Below are positions 1 through 10,119 of a stretch of 64,000 nucleotides of DNA, one piece after another. How positions within the stretch are numbered: position 1 is the first letter of the stretch; each line of letters starts with the position of its first letter. The DNA lies in the NCBI GenBank assembly GCA_019448385.1, contig JAGTXO010000004.1:558001-622000 (forward strand), read 5' to 3'. The position numbers and the translations under genes were made by a program. This DNA is from Diacronema lutheri (Eukaryota > Haptophyta > Pavlovophyceae > Pavlovales > Pavlovaceae). The notes under the pieces were generated by a model. The model saw only the letters and a list, made by a program, of their open reading frames with translations, had not been told where the DNA came from and searched no databases.

Positions 1-87
1 CGTGCCGCTCAGCGTGGCGGCCGCCCCAGTCTTCTATTCTAAAAGTGATTTTTCTCAATGGTCTCGTTCCGATCGGGCCGGGCGTGA

Positions 88-2981
88 ATGCCACGTTTGT
101 CGAGCGCGACACCGGCCAAGCGCGCGCATCCGGACGACGATGGCGGCGGTGAGGGCGGCGGCACGTTCCAGACCGCCAAGCGCCCGACGCAACCTGTCGA
201 TGGTCGCGAGCTCGACGGCTTGACCCAGCTGTGCGGCGCGAGCGGCACGCCGCCACCAATGGCCGCGCACCTCGTGCGGAAGACGTACGGAGGACGCCGG
301 AGCACGCGAGAGGCGCGCCGGGCGAAACAACTGCTCCACGTGCGCCGCAACACCGTCGCGCGCTCGCTCGATTTTTGCGACGGCGACGCAGCCTCGGCGT
401 TTTGCGAGCGCGACGCAAAGGCGGACACGCGCTTCACGCCGACGGACGACGACGCCGAGCTGTGGGCAGCGCTACGCCGGGTAGACGGCCTGGCGCCCGT
501 TCTCAACGGCGTTCGGCACATTGAGCTCGTCCACCTTTCTGTCGAAACGGGTTCGTTCGCCCTCGCCGCCGAGCCGCACCGTCGCTTCCAGACCGCCGAC
601 CGATCCGTAATTGCGCGGCTTCGCGCTCTGCAATGGGAGCCTCGTTGGCGCGAACTCGAGGCGTACCGGCTCGTCGTGCGGGCCGTAGAGCCGGGCTGCG
701 CCGCGGTTGCGGCCGGTCCCGGCGCGCTCCTGCCCTCGTGTGCACCTTCGCAGGCGACCGAGGTGATGGATATGCAGATGGCGGGTGGTTACGGGGACGG
801 TTACGGGGACGATTACGGGGACGCGGACGAGGACGAGGACGGGGACGGGGATGGGGGCGGGGGCGGGGGCCAGGCGGGTGAGGCGCAGGCGGAGGCGGCA
901 AAGGCGGGCGCTTGGGACGAGCTGGTCGACTGGGCCGACGCGCATGGCGATGGCGACGCGCTCCTGGTAGCCGCCTACGACGCGAGCGCATCGTCGCGCG
1001 ACGCTGCCGGCGAGTCCGGCGAAGCGGGCGATGATGGCGGTCCGGCGAGCGCGCCGTCGAGCTGGCGCGACGCCGAGCCCGCGCGTTACTTTGCAATGCT
1101 GCCCGCGAGCGCGGGCGACGCTCACTCGGACGGGAGGTACGTGTGTGTGCCTTTTTCCGGCTGCGCCCACCCGGACAGCACCCGCAGCGCCGTCCGCCTT
1201 CCGCGAGTCTCTAGCAGGCTCTACCACCAGACCGCCCCGCCGCCTTGTCCGGACCGTCCCGCCGCCTCGTCCGGACCCGCGCTCACTCGCACGCCGCGAC
1301 GCGCCGACTTGCGCTGCGCCGCGCTGCATACCAGGCTGAGTGCAGGCGAGCTTGATGAGATTGCGCTTGAGGGCGAGCCCATGCTTGACGACATGGGCGT
1401 GGGCGACTTATCCAATGCCACCGCCACCGCCATCGTCGATGCCAACGCGGACGCCAATGCCACGGCTAACGGCGTCACCACCAACGACGTCCATGACGAG
1501 CGCGAGCGCGCACATGCGCGCGGCGGCGCGACGGCCAGCGGCCCGCACGCCACCGCGGCTGCCGGCGCGTGCGTCGCCATGCCACCGCCCAGGCTGTCCG
1601 CTGAGCCCCGCAGGCTGCCATGCGGCAGCCCAGGTGCGCCTGGAGCGCTCATGCGTCCGACTCCGGTGCGGCCGCCGGCAGCCGCGTCACCTGCACTGGC
1701 GCGGCCGCTCGCCGCGCCCGGACTGCGCTCGTCCGGGCGGCCGAGCGCAGGAGCGGCCGATGCACCGGTCGCGCCACCGAATGCACCGGTCGCGAGCGCA
1801 GCTCTGACGGCGGTTGACGAGGCGAACGTGGACGTGGGCGCGGCCGATTCGTCGCGCGCCGCGCGCCTCGCTCGAGGCCTCACAGGCGCGGACGCGTCTC
1901 TCGCAAACCTGTTCGCCATGGTCGCCGCTGCGGACGCGCGTCTCGATGCCGAGGAGCGCGCGCGCCACGCGTCGCTCGCTCGCGTCGTCGAGTGCGTCGA
2001 CTACGCCGACGGCCGGCTGCGCGCGCTCAACGGCGCCTTCTGCACCGAGGATGCGCGCATCGGGCCGTTCCCGCCATCCGGGCCCATACGGCCGCCATTC
2101 TTTGTCCACCTTCTCATCCTCACGCCAACACGGCCACGCCCGCACCCGCGCGCCCGCGCGCACGGCGCGGCCGCCGACGCGCACAGCCAGACGGCACGTG
2201 CGCCCGCCTTGGGCGACGATGGCGGCGAGGCGATCGGGTACGTCCTTCACTCTGGCAGATCGCACTCGCACGACCTGCTGCCCGAGCTGCACCACGTGTA
2301 CATCGCCGCGGCGCACCGCAGGCGCGGCCACGCCAGTCGTATGCTCAGGTGTGCAGCCCGTGCTCGCGAGCTGCCCGCGAGCGCGCGTCCGCCATGCGTC
2401 TCTCAGGAGCGCGCTGTGTGCCGCACTGACCCTGAGCCTTCTCTTTGCTGCGCATACTCCGGCTGCCTTCCGTCCGTCCGCGCTGCGCGCACTCGCGCCA
2501 GTCGCGCCCGCACGCCCCCTCCCCCCCCCCCCCCCCCCCTCTCTCATCTCGCCCTGCTTTTGGCCTGTGCCACCCCCCCCCCCCCCCCAACCACCACTTC
2601 CCTTCCCTGTAGCTGGTGGGTGGACCGCTTCGCTCAGCACGCGTTCGCTTTTGCAGTCAACGAGCCCAACGAGCAGATGCGGCGCGTGCTGAGCAAGGCC
2701 ATCGTCCAGGAGGTGAGTAGCTATCTTTGCGGTCGCGCGAGCGCGTATGCCTTCACATCCGCGGCAGGGGCGCGTGGGGCGTGTGCGCGCGCGCGGGCCG
2801 GCGCATCGCTGCCAGCCGCTCACCTGCGTCGACCGTTTGACACGTGCCATGCCCATTGGCGACGCTTCGGCGGTGTCGTGGTGCGCAGATGCGCGCGCAC
2901 TCGTCCACCGTTGCCGGCTGCATGTCCAAGCACTACTACAAGGCCGACAGCCGGCTCCTGCTCCCAACTCCTGAGGACTAG
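88..2981 (+). CDS. GNAT-family N-acetyltransferase with long disordered N-terminus
   Basis: Four-exon model: 88-1136, 1335-2348, 2613-2712, 2889-2981; 751 aa, stop TAG. The acetyl-CoA site is visible near residues 668-687 as HHVYIAAAHRRRGHASRML, which matches the R/Q-x-x-G-x-A loop of GNAT enzymes, followed by a helix rich in Arg and Phe. The acceptor substrate cannot be told from this. The first 600 residues are Ala, Pro, Gly and Asp rich and look disordered, with an acidic GYGDD/DEDGD run. Intron 2 has two poly-C runs leading to its TGTAG acceptor. Intron 3 (2713-2888) has a GTGAGT donor, and splicing it restores a neat C-terminus ending TPED. Intron 1 (GTACGT donor, 198 nt) is the least sure because the frame stays open through it. 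The gene runs tail-to-tail into the oxygenase gene 44 bp away. Confidence 0.7.
784..875. repeat. GGGGACG-type tandem repeat inside the GNAT gene
   Basis: A short purine-rich tandem array with units such as GGTTACGGGGAC decays into GGACGGGGAC-type units. It is translated as the acidic Gly/Asp/Tyr run of the N-terminal half and is a likely site of length change between strains. Confidence 0.6.
2519..2590 (+). repeat. Two poly-C runs in GNAT intron 2
   Basis: Runs of 19 C (2521-2539) and about 16 C (2573-2588) lie in the second half of intron 2349-2612, just before the acceptor. On the coding strand they form an extreme polypyrimidine tract. Confidence 0.8.
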
Positions 2982-3025
2982 AACTGTTTGCTGCCGGAGG
3001 CAAGCCCCATCTGCGGAAGGCCGGC

Positions 3026-4297
3026 TCACGTGCTCTTGACCGGCATCGCCACGCCATTCGCGTGGTCCTGGTTGCCAAGCATTGGCAGCCCCATCTCTGG
3101 CCGCCGCGTGCCTTCGACGGCGCTCGCCTCGCCGTGCGCGCGTCGTAGAGTCGCGTAGCGCGAGCTGAAGTCGTCAATGTTCACGTAGCAGCCTTGCAGC
3201 GCGCGGACGCCGCCGTTGGCCTCAAATGCGTTTCGCCCGTGTAGAATGCGCCTGTTATTAAACGTGATGATCTCGCCCGGCTGCAGTCGCAGCGTCCAGC
3301 CGCGCTCGCCCACGCGCTCGTTGAGGAAGGCGTCAAAGCTGCGGTTGGCGGCGTAATAGACCGGCACGTCGGCGGGCGGCGCGTACAGCGGACCGTCGAA
3401 AGGCGGACTCCAGAAAACTGCGGTGAGTTCCTTTCGGCCGTTGAGCGCAAAGTGTGGGCGGCGGTAACGCATGCACACCGGCCGTTCGCGCGCAAAATGC
3501 TCCTTGACGAAGGTGGCCGGGATCGTCGCGAGCGCCGCGAAATGAGACGGCGCGATGGCGGCGAATGCCATCGCGGCCTCAAACGCGTCGAGCAGCACGC
3601 TCTCGCCACCGGTGACCTGCTCGTCGAAGCGGCGGCAGTGCAGGAGCTGCAGGCCGGGCGGCGACTCGTAGTACGCCAGGTCCATGTGCAGCGGCAGCGC
3701 GACCGACGTGTACGCGACGTTGATCGCGCCGGCGCTGCTGTCGACCACCGCCCACGCGCGCCCGTAAATCGTCTCCTGCACGGGCGCGATGCGCTCGGCG
3801 GCGGTGCAGACGGAGTCGGGCGAATCTGGCGCCCCCTCAAGGATGCACACGCCCTCCTCTGCGAGGTGGCGCACCCACGCGAACAACGTCGCGTCGCTGC
3901 TGAGCACGTCACGGTACGCGAGGCGCGGGAGCGGCTCGCGCGCGCTCGGCGGCGCGTGCGCGAGCGCGCGTGGCGGCTCGTCCGGCAGGCGGAAGGCGTG
4001 CTGGTGCAACCATGCGGCATCGTAGACGCTGCGAGCGCCGGCGGAGCCCGCCCAGTCGACGCTGACGCGTGCGCCCTCGTCCTCTGCTCGCGCGGCCGCA
4101 ATGCTCGCGCCGACCGGGGTGTCGGCCGTCGCGTGCGTCTTCTGATTGGTCGCGCCACGGCGCGACGGGCAGTTGTCGTGCAGCCAGAGCGCGTGAAACT
4201 GTCCAACGAGCCCGTCCGCAAACCCCACGTCGAGCGCGTCGCGCCGCCCCGTCGCAGACGTTGCGCGGACGCTCAACATCCGAGACACCATCCGCAT
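3026..4297 (-). CDS. Gamma-butyrobetaine/trimethyllysine hydroxylase-like Fe(II)/2OG oxygenase
   Basis: Single exon, 423 aa from ATG at 4297 (MRMVSRML). This is a TauD-type 2-oxoglutarate oxygenase of the BBOX1/TMLHE group. The N-terminal DUF971-like part has the typical ALWLHDNC motif. The metal triad is visible as HMD in LPLHMDLAYYESPPG and a distal His in RRILHGRNAF, with Arg residues after it for 2OG. Family members hydroxylate gamma-butyrobetaine or trimethyllysine in carnitine synthesis; which substrate applies here is not clear. The N-terminal zinc-binding cysteines of BBOX1 are mostly missing, since only the Cys of HDNC is seen. The N-terminus is Arg-rich and could be a mitochondrial presequence. 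The frame stays open upstream into the neighbouring gene, but the ATG at 4297 fits the family length. It is head-to-head with the next gene, 50 bp apart. Confidence 0.85.
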   Translation of the reverse strand: MRMVSRMLSVRATSATGRRDALDVGFADGLVGQFHALWLHDNCPSRRGATNQKTHATADTPVGASIAAARAEDEGARVSVDWAGSAGARSVYDAAWLHQHAFRLPDEPPRALAHAPPSAREPLPRLAYRDVLSSDATLFAWVRHLAEEGVCILEGAPDSPDSVCTAAERIAPVQETIYGRAWAVVDSSAGAINVAYTSVALPLHMDLAYYESPPGLQLLHCRRFDEQVTGGESVLLDAFEAAMAFAAIAPSHFAALATIPATFVKEHFARERPVCMRYRRPHFALNGRKELTAVFWSPPFDGPLYAPPADVPVYYAANRSFDAFLNERVGERGWTLRLQPGEIITFNNRRILHGRNAFEANGGVRALQGCYVNIDDFSSRYATLRRAHGEASAVEGTRRPEMGLPMLGNQDHANGVAMPVKST

Positions 4298-4347
4298 AGA
4301 CGCCGGCGCGCCAAAGTGATCAGAGTCGTGTTGCGGCAGGCAGCACG
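4298..4347. promoter_or_regulatory. 50-bp divergent promoter gap
   Basis: The gap lies between the start codons of the oxygenase (-) and the UIM-like protein (+). Both 5' leaders and the core promoters must fit in or overlap it. No TATA-like box is seen. Confidence 0.45.
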
Positions 4348-5975
4348 ATGGCCTCCGGCGAGGGCGGCAGCCAAGACCCCCAACTGGCCTCCGACGAGGA
4401 CATTGCCAAGCGGCTGCACGAGGAGGAGGAGGAGGGGCTGCGCCGCGCGGCGGAGGGCGAGCAGAATGACGAGGCGATCGCACGCCAGCTCGCGCAGCTC
4501 GACCTCGAGTCTGCCGGTACGGCGGCGCCGATGGGCGCGCCCGCGCCCGAGATGGAGGGTGACGAGGAGCTCGCGAGGCAGCTGCACGACGAGGAGATGC
4601 GCGCGCAGCGCGCCACGCACGTGGCGCTTGCGCAACCCGTGGCGCCACCGCTCGCCCACGCTACGGTGCTGCCGCCGCTCGAGCACACGCACCGCTTTGT
4701 CGCCGACCTCGAGGACGTGGTTGGGCAGATCATGTCGTGGTTGCAGGCGCGCATCACCGAGGCGCTGCACGAGTCGCACGTGCGCGCCAGCGCGCCCGCG
4801 GGCGCCGAGGCAGACTGTGCGGCCACCGTGCCGCTCGAGTCCGAGCCCATGCGCGTGCGTCCTCCGCCGACCAGCTCGATCGCGCGCACCAACATGAACA
4901 CTCCACACCTGGGCTCTGCACCTCCCGTCTACGTGACGCCGGTGCGGCGGCGCGGCGGGGCGCTCGCGTGCGACGCGCGCGGCTCGCGCGGGTCACCACT
5001 CCAAACGCAGCGCTCCGCGCACCGCTCGCGCGCGCACCGCTCGTGCCGCGCTTTCGCATCAGGAGGGGTACGGCGAGTACTCGTATGCGCGCGCGCCGGG
5101 CGGCGACGATGACTTTGCCGCAGCGTCGCGCGCGCGGCTTGCGCCGCAGCCCGAGGTGGAGCTCGTCTCGTTCGGTGACCCGGCGCACGACCCGCTCGCT
5201 GGTGCGGATGCGATCCGGATGGACGCCGATCTCGAGGAGCTCCTCCTCGGCCGATTATGCGCGCTACTCTACGCGATTTTGGCCGACGGCCAAATCCAAC
5301 CGCTCCTGCGCGGTACGCTCCTCGGCGGGCTCTTCCACGCGGGCGCGCGCACGCCGTGGTCGCTCTTCGAGGCATGGGCGGACGTGATCGAGGCGCGCTG
5401 CGAGTCACACATGGACGAGCGCCAGCGCGCCAAGCCGAGCGTTTGTCTGATTGGGCTACTCAAAGCCGTGCGCAGGATCACGCAGCTTTACGACCCGCAC
5501 GGCGAGGGCGGAGCGCTCAAGCGCGCCGAGCTGCCGCCACTCTCGGACTTCAAATTTCGCGCGCTCATCTGCTACGGGCTCAAGTGCGCGCACTGCGCCA
5601 CGCCTGCCCGCACCATCGCAGCCCAGGCGTGCGCGCTGCTTGCCTGCCGCCTCGCCTCACGCCGCGTTGGGTCGTGCGGGTGCGCGGACGCCGCGCTGCG
5701 CCGCCGGCGCGCGATCTTTCGCGCGCAGCGTGGGCGAGCTGCACGAGTGGTTCGCGATGCTCGCCCTCGACGGCCCCTCCGAGCAGATTTTCGACTGGTA
5801 TGAGGACAGCGCTTTCGTCCACATGCGAGAGACGATGGTCGTCGCTGCGGAGAAGCTCGTGCCCCTCGCGTCGCACGCGTTCCGCCTGCCGTTGCAGCTC
5901 GAGTGCAGGGCGATCACCCGGGACAGCGCCGTGTTCGGCTGGTCGGCGATGCAGCCGACACAATCGTGGCTTTGA
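4348..5975 (+). CDS. Unknown protein with UIM-like N-terminal motifs
   Basis: Exons 4348-4932, 5063-5628, 5729-5975; 465 aa. The N-terminus has three related acidic helices (DEDIAKRLHEEEEEG, NDEAIARQLAQLDLE, GDEELARQLHDEE) that resemble ubiquitin-interacting motifs. The C-terminal 280 residues are helical and compact (DLEELLLGRLCALLYAILAD, then SDFKFRALICYGLKC), rich in Leu, Trp and Cys, and I do not recognise the fold. Intron 2 is placed at GC|GTGCGC...GCAG|C, which joins AQ-A-VGELHEWFAML in frame. A role in ubiquitin binding is only an inference from the N-terminal motifs. The gene converges on a secreted glycosyltransferase-like gene across a poly-G gap. Confidence 0.65.
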
Positions 5976-6063
5976 CAATGGGCGAGTGCGGCGTCCGGGC
6001 GAGTCACTGCAACGCCTTGTTTCACGGCGCTGTTGGCGGCCCCCTGTAAGTAGCTCTGTCTGT

Positions 6064-6065
<2 letters not shown>

Positions 6066-6104
<39 letters not shown>

Positions 6105-6118
6105 CGAGGGGGGGGGGA
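6066..6118 (+). repeat. Poly-G tract in a convergent intergenic gap
   Basis: Thirty-nine consecutive G (6066-6104), then CGA and more G, sit in the 161-bp gap between two gene 3' ends. The tract could form G-quadruplexes and is prone to sequencing error. Confidence 0.9.
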
Positions 6119-6136
6119 GGGCAGGCAGGCACAGAG

Positions 6137-7252
6137 TCACCACTTGATCGGGTGGTGCCAGCGCCGGCTCGTGTTGTACCCGCGCGAGTCCCACTCGTCG
6201 CGCTTGATGCGATCGACCCAATGCCGTGTCCTGAGCGCCACGCAGTCGCGCACCTGCGCGCGCGGCGTGCCCTGCGGCAGGCCGACGTAGTTGCAGTGCT
6301 TGAGGTACTCGTGTTCGGAGGTCGGCGGGCAGCACGCAATGTCATGCATGGCGCATGCGCCTGTGGGCTGTGCGGCGCAGAGCGACGAGGCGAAGAACTC
6401 GCCAAAGGCAAAGCAGCCGCGCTGCAGCGCCGCGTCGATGATGTCGAGCATGCGCGCGCCGTACTTTTCGAGGTACTCCACCTTGCGCACCCACTTGTCA
6501 ACCGGCACGGTCCTCTCAAATTCGGCGGACACGCTCGCGCGCTTCGTCCAATGCGCCCACTGCGCGCGCAGGTAGGCCGAGCCCGTCGCCTCAAAAGTCG
6601 GCTTGAACTGCGCGCCCACGTAGTCGACCGCGCCCTCCGTGCCGCACGGGCCGTGCCGCCGCTCGTGCTCGGCGAGGAACTCGCTGACTGGCCCACCGTA
6701 CCGCACGTCGTCCTCCACGACCCAAACGGCGTTGTACTTTGCGGCGGCGTCGACGGCACGCCACCAAGAGAGCACGAAGACTTCGTGCTGCGTCCGCCCC
6801 AGCCGGTCGCCCCAGGTGCTGAAACGCTCGCCCTCGCTCCAGTTGGCGCGCAGCGCGGGGAAGCCGCGCAGCACCTGCACCGTGGACGTGACCTGCAGCT
6901 GCGAGTTGCGCACGTCGAGCTCAAAGCCGCGCAGCTCGGCGATGGCGGCCGCCGCGATTCGCAAGCACTTGGCCACGCGGTCGATGTGCGAGTGCTCGGG
7001 GCACGATCGGTCGTACTGGATCCAAAAGTCGCCGATGCCGTCCATCGACGACGCGTACGAGCGCATCAGCGCATAGCGCGCAGGCCGAATCGTCCCAGCA
7101 GCGCGAAAGAGGAGCGCAACGCGCCGCCGGTCGTGGCACTCCGCGCGCGCGCCGCTTCTGCCATCCCCCGCGCCGAGAGCGCACACTGCGCACACGAGGG
7201 CCAACGGGACGCGAAGCCGCCTCCTCGTTCCCACTTCCATCGTGGCCGCCAT
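6137..7252 (-). CDS. Secreted or Golgi glycosyltransferase-like protein
   Basis: Single exon, 371 aa from ATG 7252; a second in-frame ATG lies at 7240. The N-terminus (RRLRVPLALVCAVCALGAG) looks like a signal peptide or anchor. The body has many Cys and Trp and contains NAVWVVEDDVRYGG, where EDD after a hydrophobic strand resembles the D-x-D metal site of GT-A glycosyltransferases. Other motifs are LRANWSEGERFSTWGDRL and CNYVGLPQGTP. I cannot assign a family or a sugar. The N-terminal signal and paired cysteines fit a lumenal enzyme. It is head-to-head with the next membrane protein (73 bp). Confidence 0.55.
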   Translation of the reverse strand: MAATMEVGTRRRLRVPLALVCAVCALGAGDGRSGARAECHDRRRVALLFRAAGTIRPARYALMRSYASSMDGIGDFWIQYDRSCPEHSHIDRVAKCLRIAAAAIAELRGFELDVRNSQLQVTSTVQVLRGFPALRANWSEGERFSTWGDRLGRTQHEVFVLSWWRAVDAAAKYNAVWVVEDDVRYGGPVSEFLAEHERRHGPCGTEGAVDYVGAQFKPTFEATGSAYLRAQWAHWTKRASVSAEFERTVPVDKWVRKVEYLEKYGARMLDIIDAALQRGCFAFGEFFASSLCAAQPTGACAMHDIACCPPTSEHEYLKHCNYVGLPQGTPRAQVRDCVALRTRHWVDRIKRDEWDSRGYNTSRRWHHPIKW

Positions 7253-7325
7253 CGTGTGGCCTTTGACCCAAAACTGAGCGCGGTTTCGGCGGGCGCCTTT
7301 TTGGGCCGGTGGCTTGCCGTGTGGG

Positions 7326-8157
7326 ATGGACGCGGCGCGCGTGGAGGACGGGCGGCCGTTGCCGCCGGCTCCAGGCCCGCCGATGGTGAACGTTTCACTC
7401 AGTCTGGGCGGCGTGCGGCGGACCAAGGCCGCGCCCATGTCCGCATGCGCTGGCATCAGCGCAATGGTGGTCGCGTTCATTATCGTCGCCGTGCTGCAGG
7501 ACGAAAAGGTCATCGACATTAGCAGCACGGAGAGCATCGCGCTCATCCTAGGCGTGGTGATGCTCACGCTGGCGTCGCTCGGCGTGGCGATCCTGCTCGT
7601 CGTCAGGTGCCAAGACGAGGACAGGCACATCGTCGAGCCCGACGGCGTGTTCACGCCAGTCGCGGGGCCGTTTACGAGCCCGCGGATACCGCGCGCGAGC
7701 GGGGACGACCTCATGGCGCAGGACGCGCACGCGCTCGCAGTGGTCACCGAGCCCGAGCCGCGGAAAGGCGGGACGTTCGGCTCATGGTCTTGGAAGGTCA
7801 AGCTGCTCCTCGTCCTCCTCCTTCTGTTCGTGCTCGCGGGCGTCGTCGCTATCATCCTATCGCAAAACGTCGACTGGGCGGCGGGTGGGCGCACAAAGCC
7901 AAAGGTGAGGCCGACGGACAACATCAGGCCACAGCCCAACGACTCTGCAGGTGCGCGCCGCACGCGCCGCGCGCGCCGCCGCGCGCGCCGTCGGCAGACG
8001 TCGCAATACCTTACCGACGCAGCCCGTCCAACCCCGCGGTGCGCGCGCGCGCGCGCGCCGGCGCCTATCCGCAGGTACGTCTGACAATGGCAACGCGCCG
8101 TCACCCGACACGCCGTCCAAGGACGACTCGCCCTCGCCCTCGCCCTCGCCCTCGCCC

Positions 8158-8189
<32 letters not shown>

Positions 8190-8823
8190 GCCGTCGATCT
8201 CGCCGCGACCGTCGCCCAGCCCGAGCCCCGCCGGCCCGCAATTGCCGCTCACCTATTGCCTGGGCGACCGCTCGGTGAACCTGGCTGCTACTATCCTCGC
8301 CGAGGGCTTCGCGTGCGCGTTCCTCGCGCCGTATGGCGTGCGCTGCGAGAATGAGTACCAGGCAATTTCGAGCGCGTGCCCCGGCTCGCGCGACAAAGCC
8401 GATTGGATCTTCAGCATGTACTACAAGATGACGGGGTCGTGCGACACGACGCCGAGCTCGACGAAGCTCGCGCCATCCGCCACGCTTGCCTTCTTTAACC
8501 CGTCCGTGCGCAGCCAGTGCCTCGACCGGAGAACAACGCCCGACACGTGCATCGGCGACCGCGCGAGCTCGCTCTCGAGCACGCTTCTCGCCGCCAGCTC
8601 GGCATGCGCGCGGATGCAGCCGCTCGGCGTGGACTGCGTGCGTGATTACCCCGTCGTCGACTGCCCAACGCAGCGCGACTATGCCGACTGGGTCTTCAGC
8701 ACGCACTACCTTCTGACTGGGACATGCGTCACGAGTCCGTACGTGTCACTCGTCGTGACGCGCGCGACGCTCTCGACCGAATACGTCGCGGTCAAGGAGC
8801 GCTGCCTCGAGCGACGGTCGTGA
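7326..8823 (+). CDS. Two-pass membrane protein with (Ser-Pro)n stalk and two Cys-rich repeats
   Basis: Exons 7326-7950 and 8075-8823; 457 aa. ATG 7326 gives MDAARVEDGR. There are two strong membrane segments (about residues 40-95, which may hold two spans, and ILSQ-preceding KVKLLLVLLLLFVLAGVVAI near 160-180). The intron (GTGCGC...CGCAG) splices to TSDNGNAPSPDTP. A run of SPSPSP dipeptides follows, coded by CCCTCG repeats, and then two tandem units of about 70 residues. Each unit starts C-x-GDR, has a conserved Cys series, and ends with DW-F-S-Y-TG-C (for example DKADWIFSMYYKMTGSC and DYADWVFSTHYLLTGTC). The layout suggests a cell-surface protein with a rod-like stalk and a duplicated ectodomain. 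The domain is not one I recognise. Confidence 0.75.
8123..8203 (+). repeat. CCCTCG hexamer repeat coding the Ser-Pro stalk
   Basis: More than ten copies of CCCTCG are translated in frame as Ser-Pro dipeptides. The hexamer keeps the reading frame when copy number changes. Confidence 0.85.
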
Positions 8824-9147
8824 GCGCGACGCTCGCCCGAGCGCTCGCGCGCAAGCCGCCATCGCCACTTGCCTGCTTGTGTATTGCGCGCGCGCGCGTT
8901 CGGCTGTGCCGTCGCGCGCGCCGCCGGCGTCGGCCCTGCCGGCGTCGTCTGCTTGCTGCATCCCTGACTGCGTGCTGCCTGGGCGTGCTGCGCTGCGCGA
9001 TCGCTCCGCGTTTGGAACGCGGGGCCGTCCTTCAGACTCAGTGCTTGCCCCCCAATGGAGTTGAAGTGTCTCGCAATGCTGTTGCCGTCGGACGTGATGA
9101 TCGAATGAACGATGTCAAGCCGGACCACAAAAAAAGGGACAGTCGTG
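8824..9147. other. 324-bp convergent intergenic region, nothing recognised
   Basis: The region lies between the 3' ends of the Ser-Pro membrane protein (+) and the Mss51-like gene (-). It presumably holds both 3' UTRs. No RNA gene, repeat or further coding exon is seen. Confidence 0.5.
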
Positions 9148-10062
9148 TCAGCGCGCGCGGAACACGAAGAAGCTTTGGTTGGGCTGCATCAGGGGCGGCA
9201 CGGCGAGTCCGGAGCCCTCGTCCAAAAGGAGCCGCGCGCTCGCAAACGGATTGGCCCACAAGCGCAACGGCGCTTCGCCGTCCGCCAACATTCCGCCGCC
9301 CTCGCGCGCGATGAAGCGCAAATTGGCGGCCGAATCCGCTGCGGAAAAGCCCGTCACGAGCGCGGGCGAGCGAGAGGCGAGCACGCTCCGGACTGTCCGA
9401 CGCCAGCCCTCCTGCCAGCTGTGGTGCGCCAGCCCCGGATGGAAGAGCACGTACGCGTCCGGTCGACGGACGGACGTGCGGCAGTCGGCGCGCGCGCACA
9501 GCTCGTGGTAGTAACCGCGGTGCAGGCTCATGCGCATGCGCCCGGTCTCCCACACCTCGCGCGAGGCGCCGTCGGCGAGATCGGAAGACACGGCCGGCCC
9601 AATCATGTGCAGCGCGAAGCCGCGCACCGCCGGCACTGCGTGCGCGAGCTCGAGCCACGCAGAGGGCGGCAGCGCGGCCTCGGCGCGCGCGCCGATGACG
9701 GCGATGCTCAGCTCCCCGTCGGTCACCGCGCCTTGCTCGAAGCCGTAACGCGAGCGGCGGATGAGCACGTGCGCAAGCGTCATTGGGAACGTGAGCATCG
9801 CGCTCAGGTGGCGGTACAAGGGCGCGTGCCTTCCTGCGCCCGCGCCGAGTGTGCGCGATGCGTGCGCTGACCAGCCGCGCCACCGCCAGTATTCGCTCCA
9901 GCTCGTCGCGCGGAGCCCAGCGTCATGTGGCGCGCGGGCATTCAGCGCGGGCTCAAAGAAGCACGCTTTGTGCGCCGGCTCGGCGAGCCAGCGCGCGTCG
10001 GCGTCCAGCCTGGCGCGCGCCGAGGAGACACACAGCCATTGGTCCCTCGCATCTCCCGCCAT
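9148..10062 (-). CDS. Mss51 C-terminal-domain protein
   Basis: Single exon, 304 aa from ATG 10062 (MAGDARDQW). The central part, LSIAVIGARAEAALPPSAW followed by ELAHAVPAVRGFALHMIGPA, matches the C-terminal domain seen in yeast Mss51 and in many MYND-type zinc-finger proteins. There is a Cys-His pair after it (HELCARADCR) and the block DAYVLFHPGLAHHSWQEGW, typical of this family's hydrophobic core. No MYND finger is present, so this is a stand-alone version. Mss51 itself controls mitochondrial COX1 translation; that role should not be carried over here. The next gene lies upstream on the same strand, 57 bp away. Confidence 0.75.
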   Translation of the reverse strand: MAGDARDQWLCVSSARARLDADARWLAEPAHKACFFEPALNARAPHDAGLRATSWSEYWRWRGWSAHASRTLGAGAGRHAPLYRHLSAMLTFPMTLAHVLIRRSRYGFEQGAVTDGELSIAVIGARAEAALPPSAWLELAHAVPAVRGFALHMIGPAVSSDLADGASREVWETGRMRMSLHRGYYHELCARADCRTSVRRPDAYVLFHPGLAHHSWQEGWRRTVRSVLASRSPALVTGFSAADSAANLRFIAREGGGMLADGEAPLRLWANPFASARLLLDEGSGLAVPPLMQPNQSFFVFRAR

Positions 10063-10119
10063 TTTTTTGTGGGATATTTGTGCTGAGCGATGGGAACGCT
10101 TCACGTCAGTGTCATGAAC

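Noticed and set aside
1687-3177. 496-codon minus-strand frame
   Set aside because: It overlaps the GNAT gene and its spliced C-terminus, shows no family motif, and has high Arg and Ala throughout.
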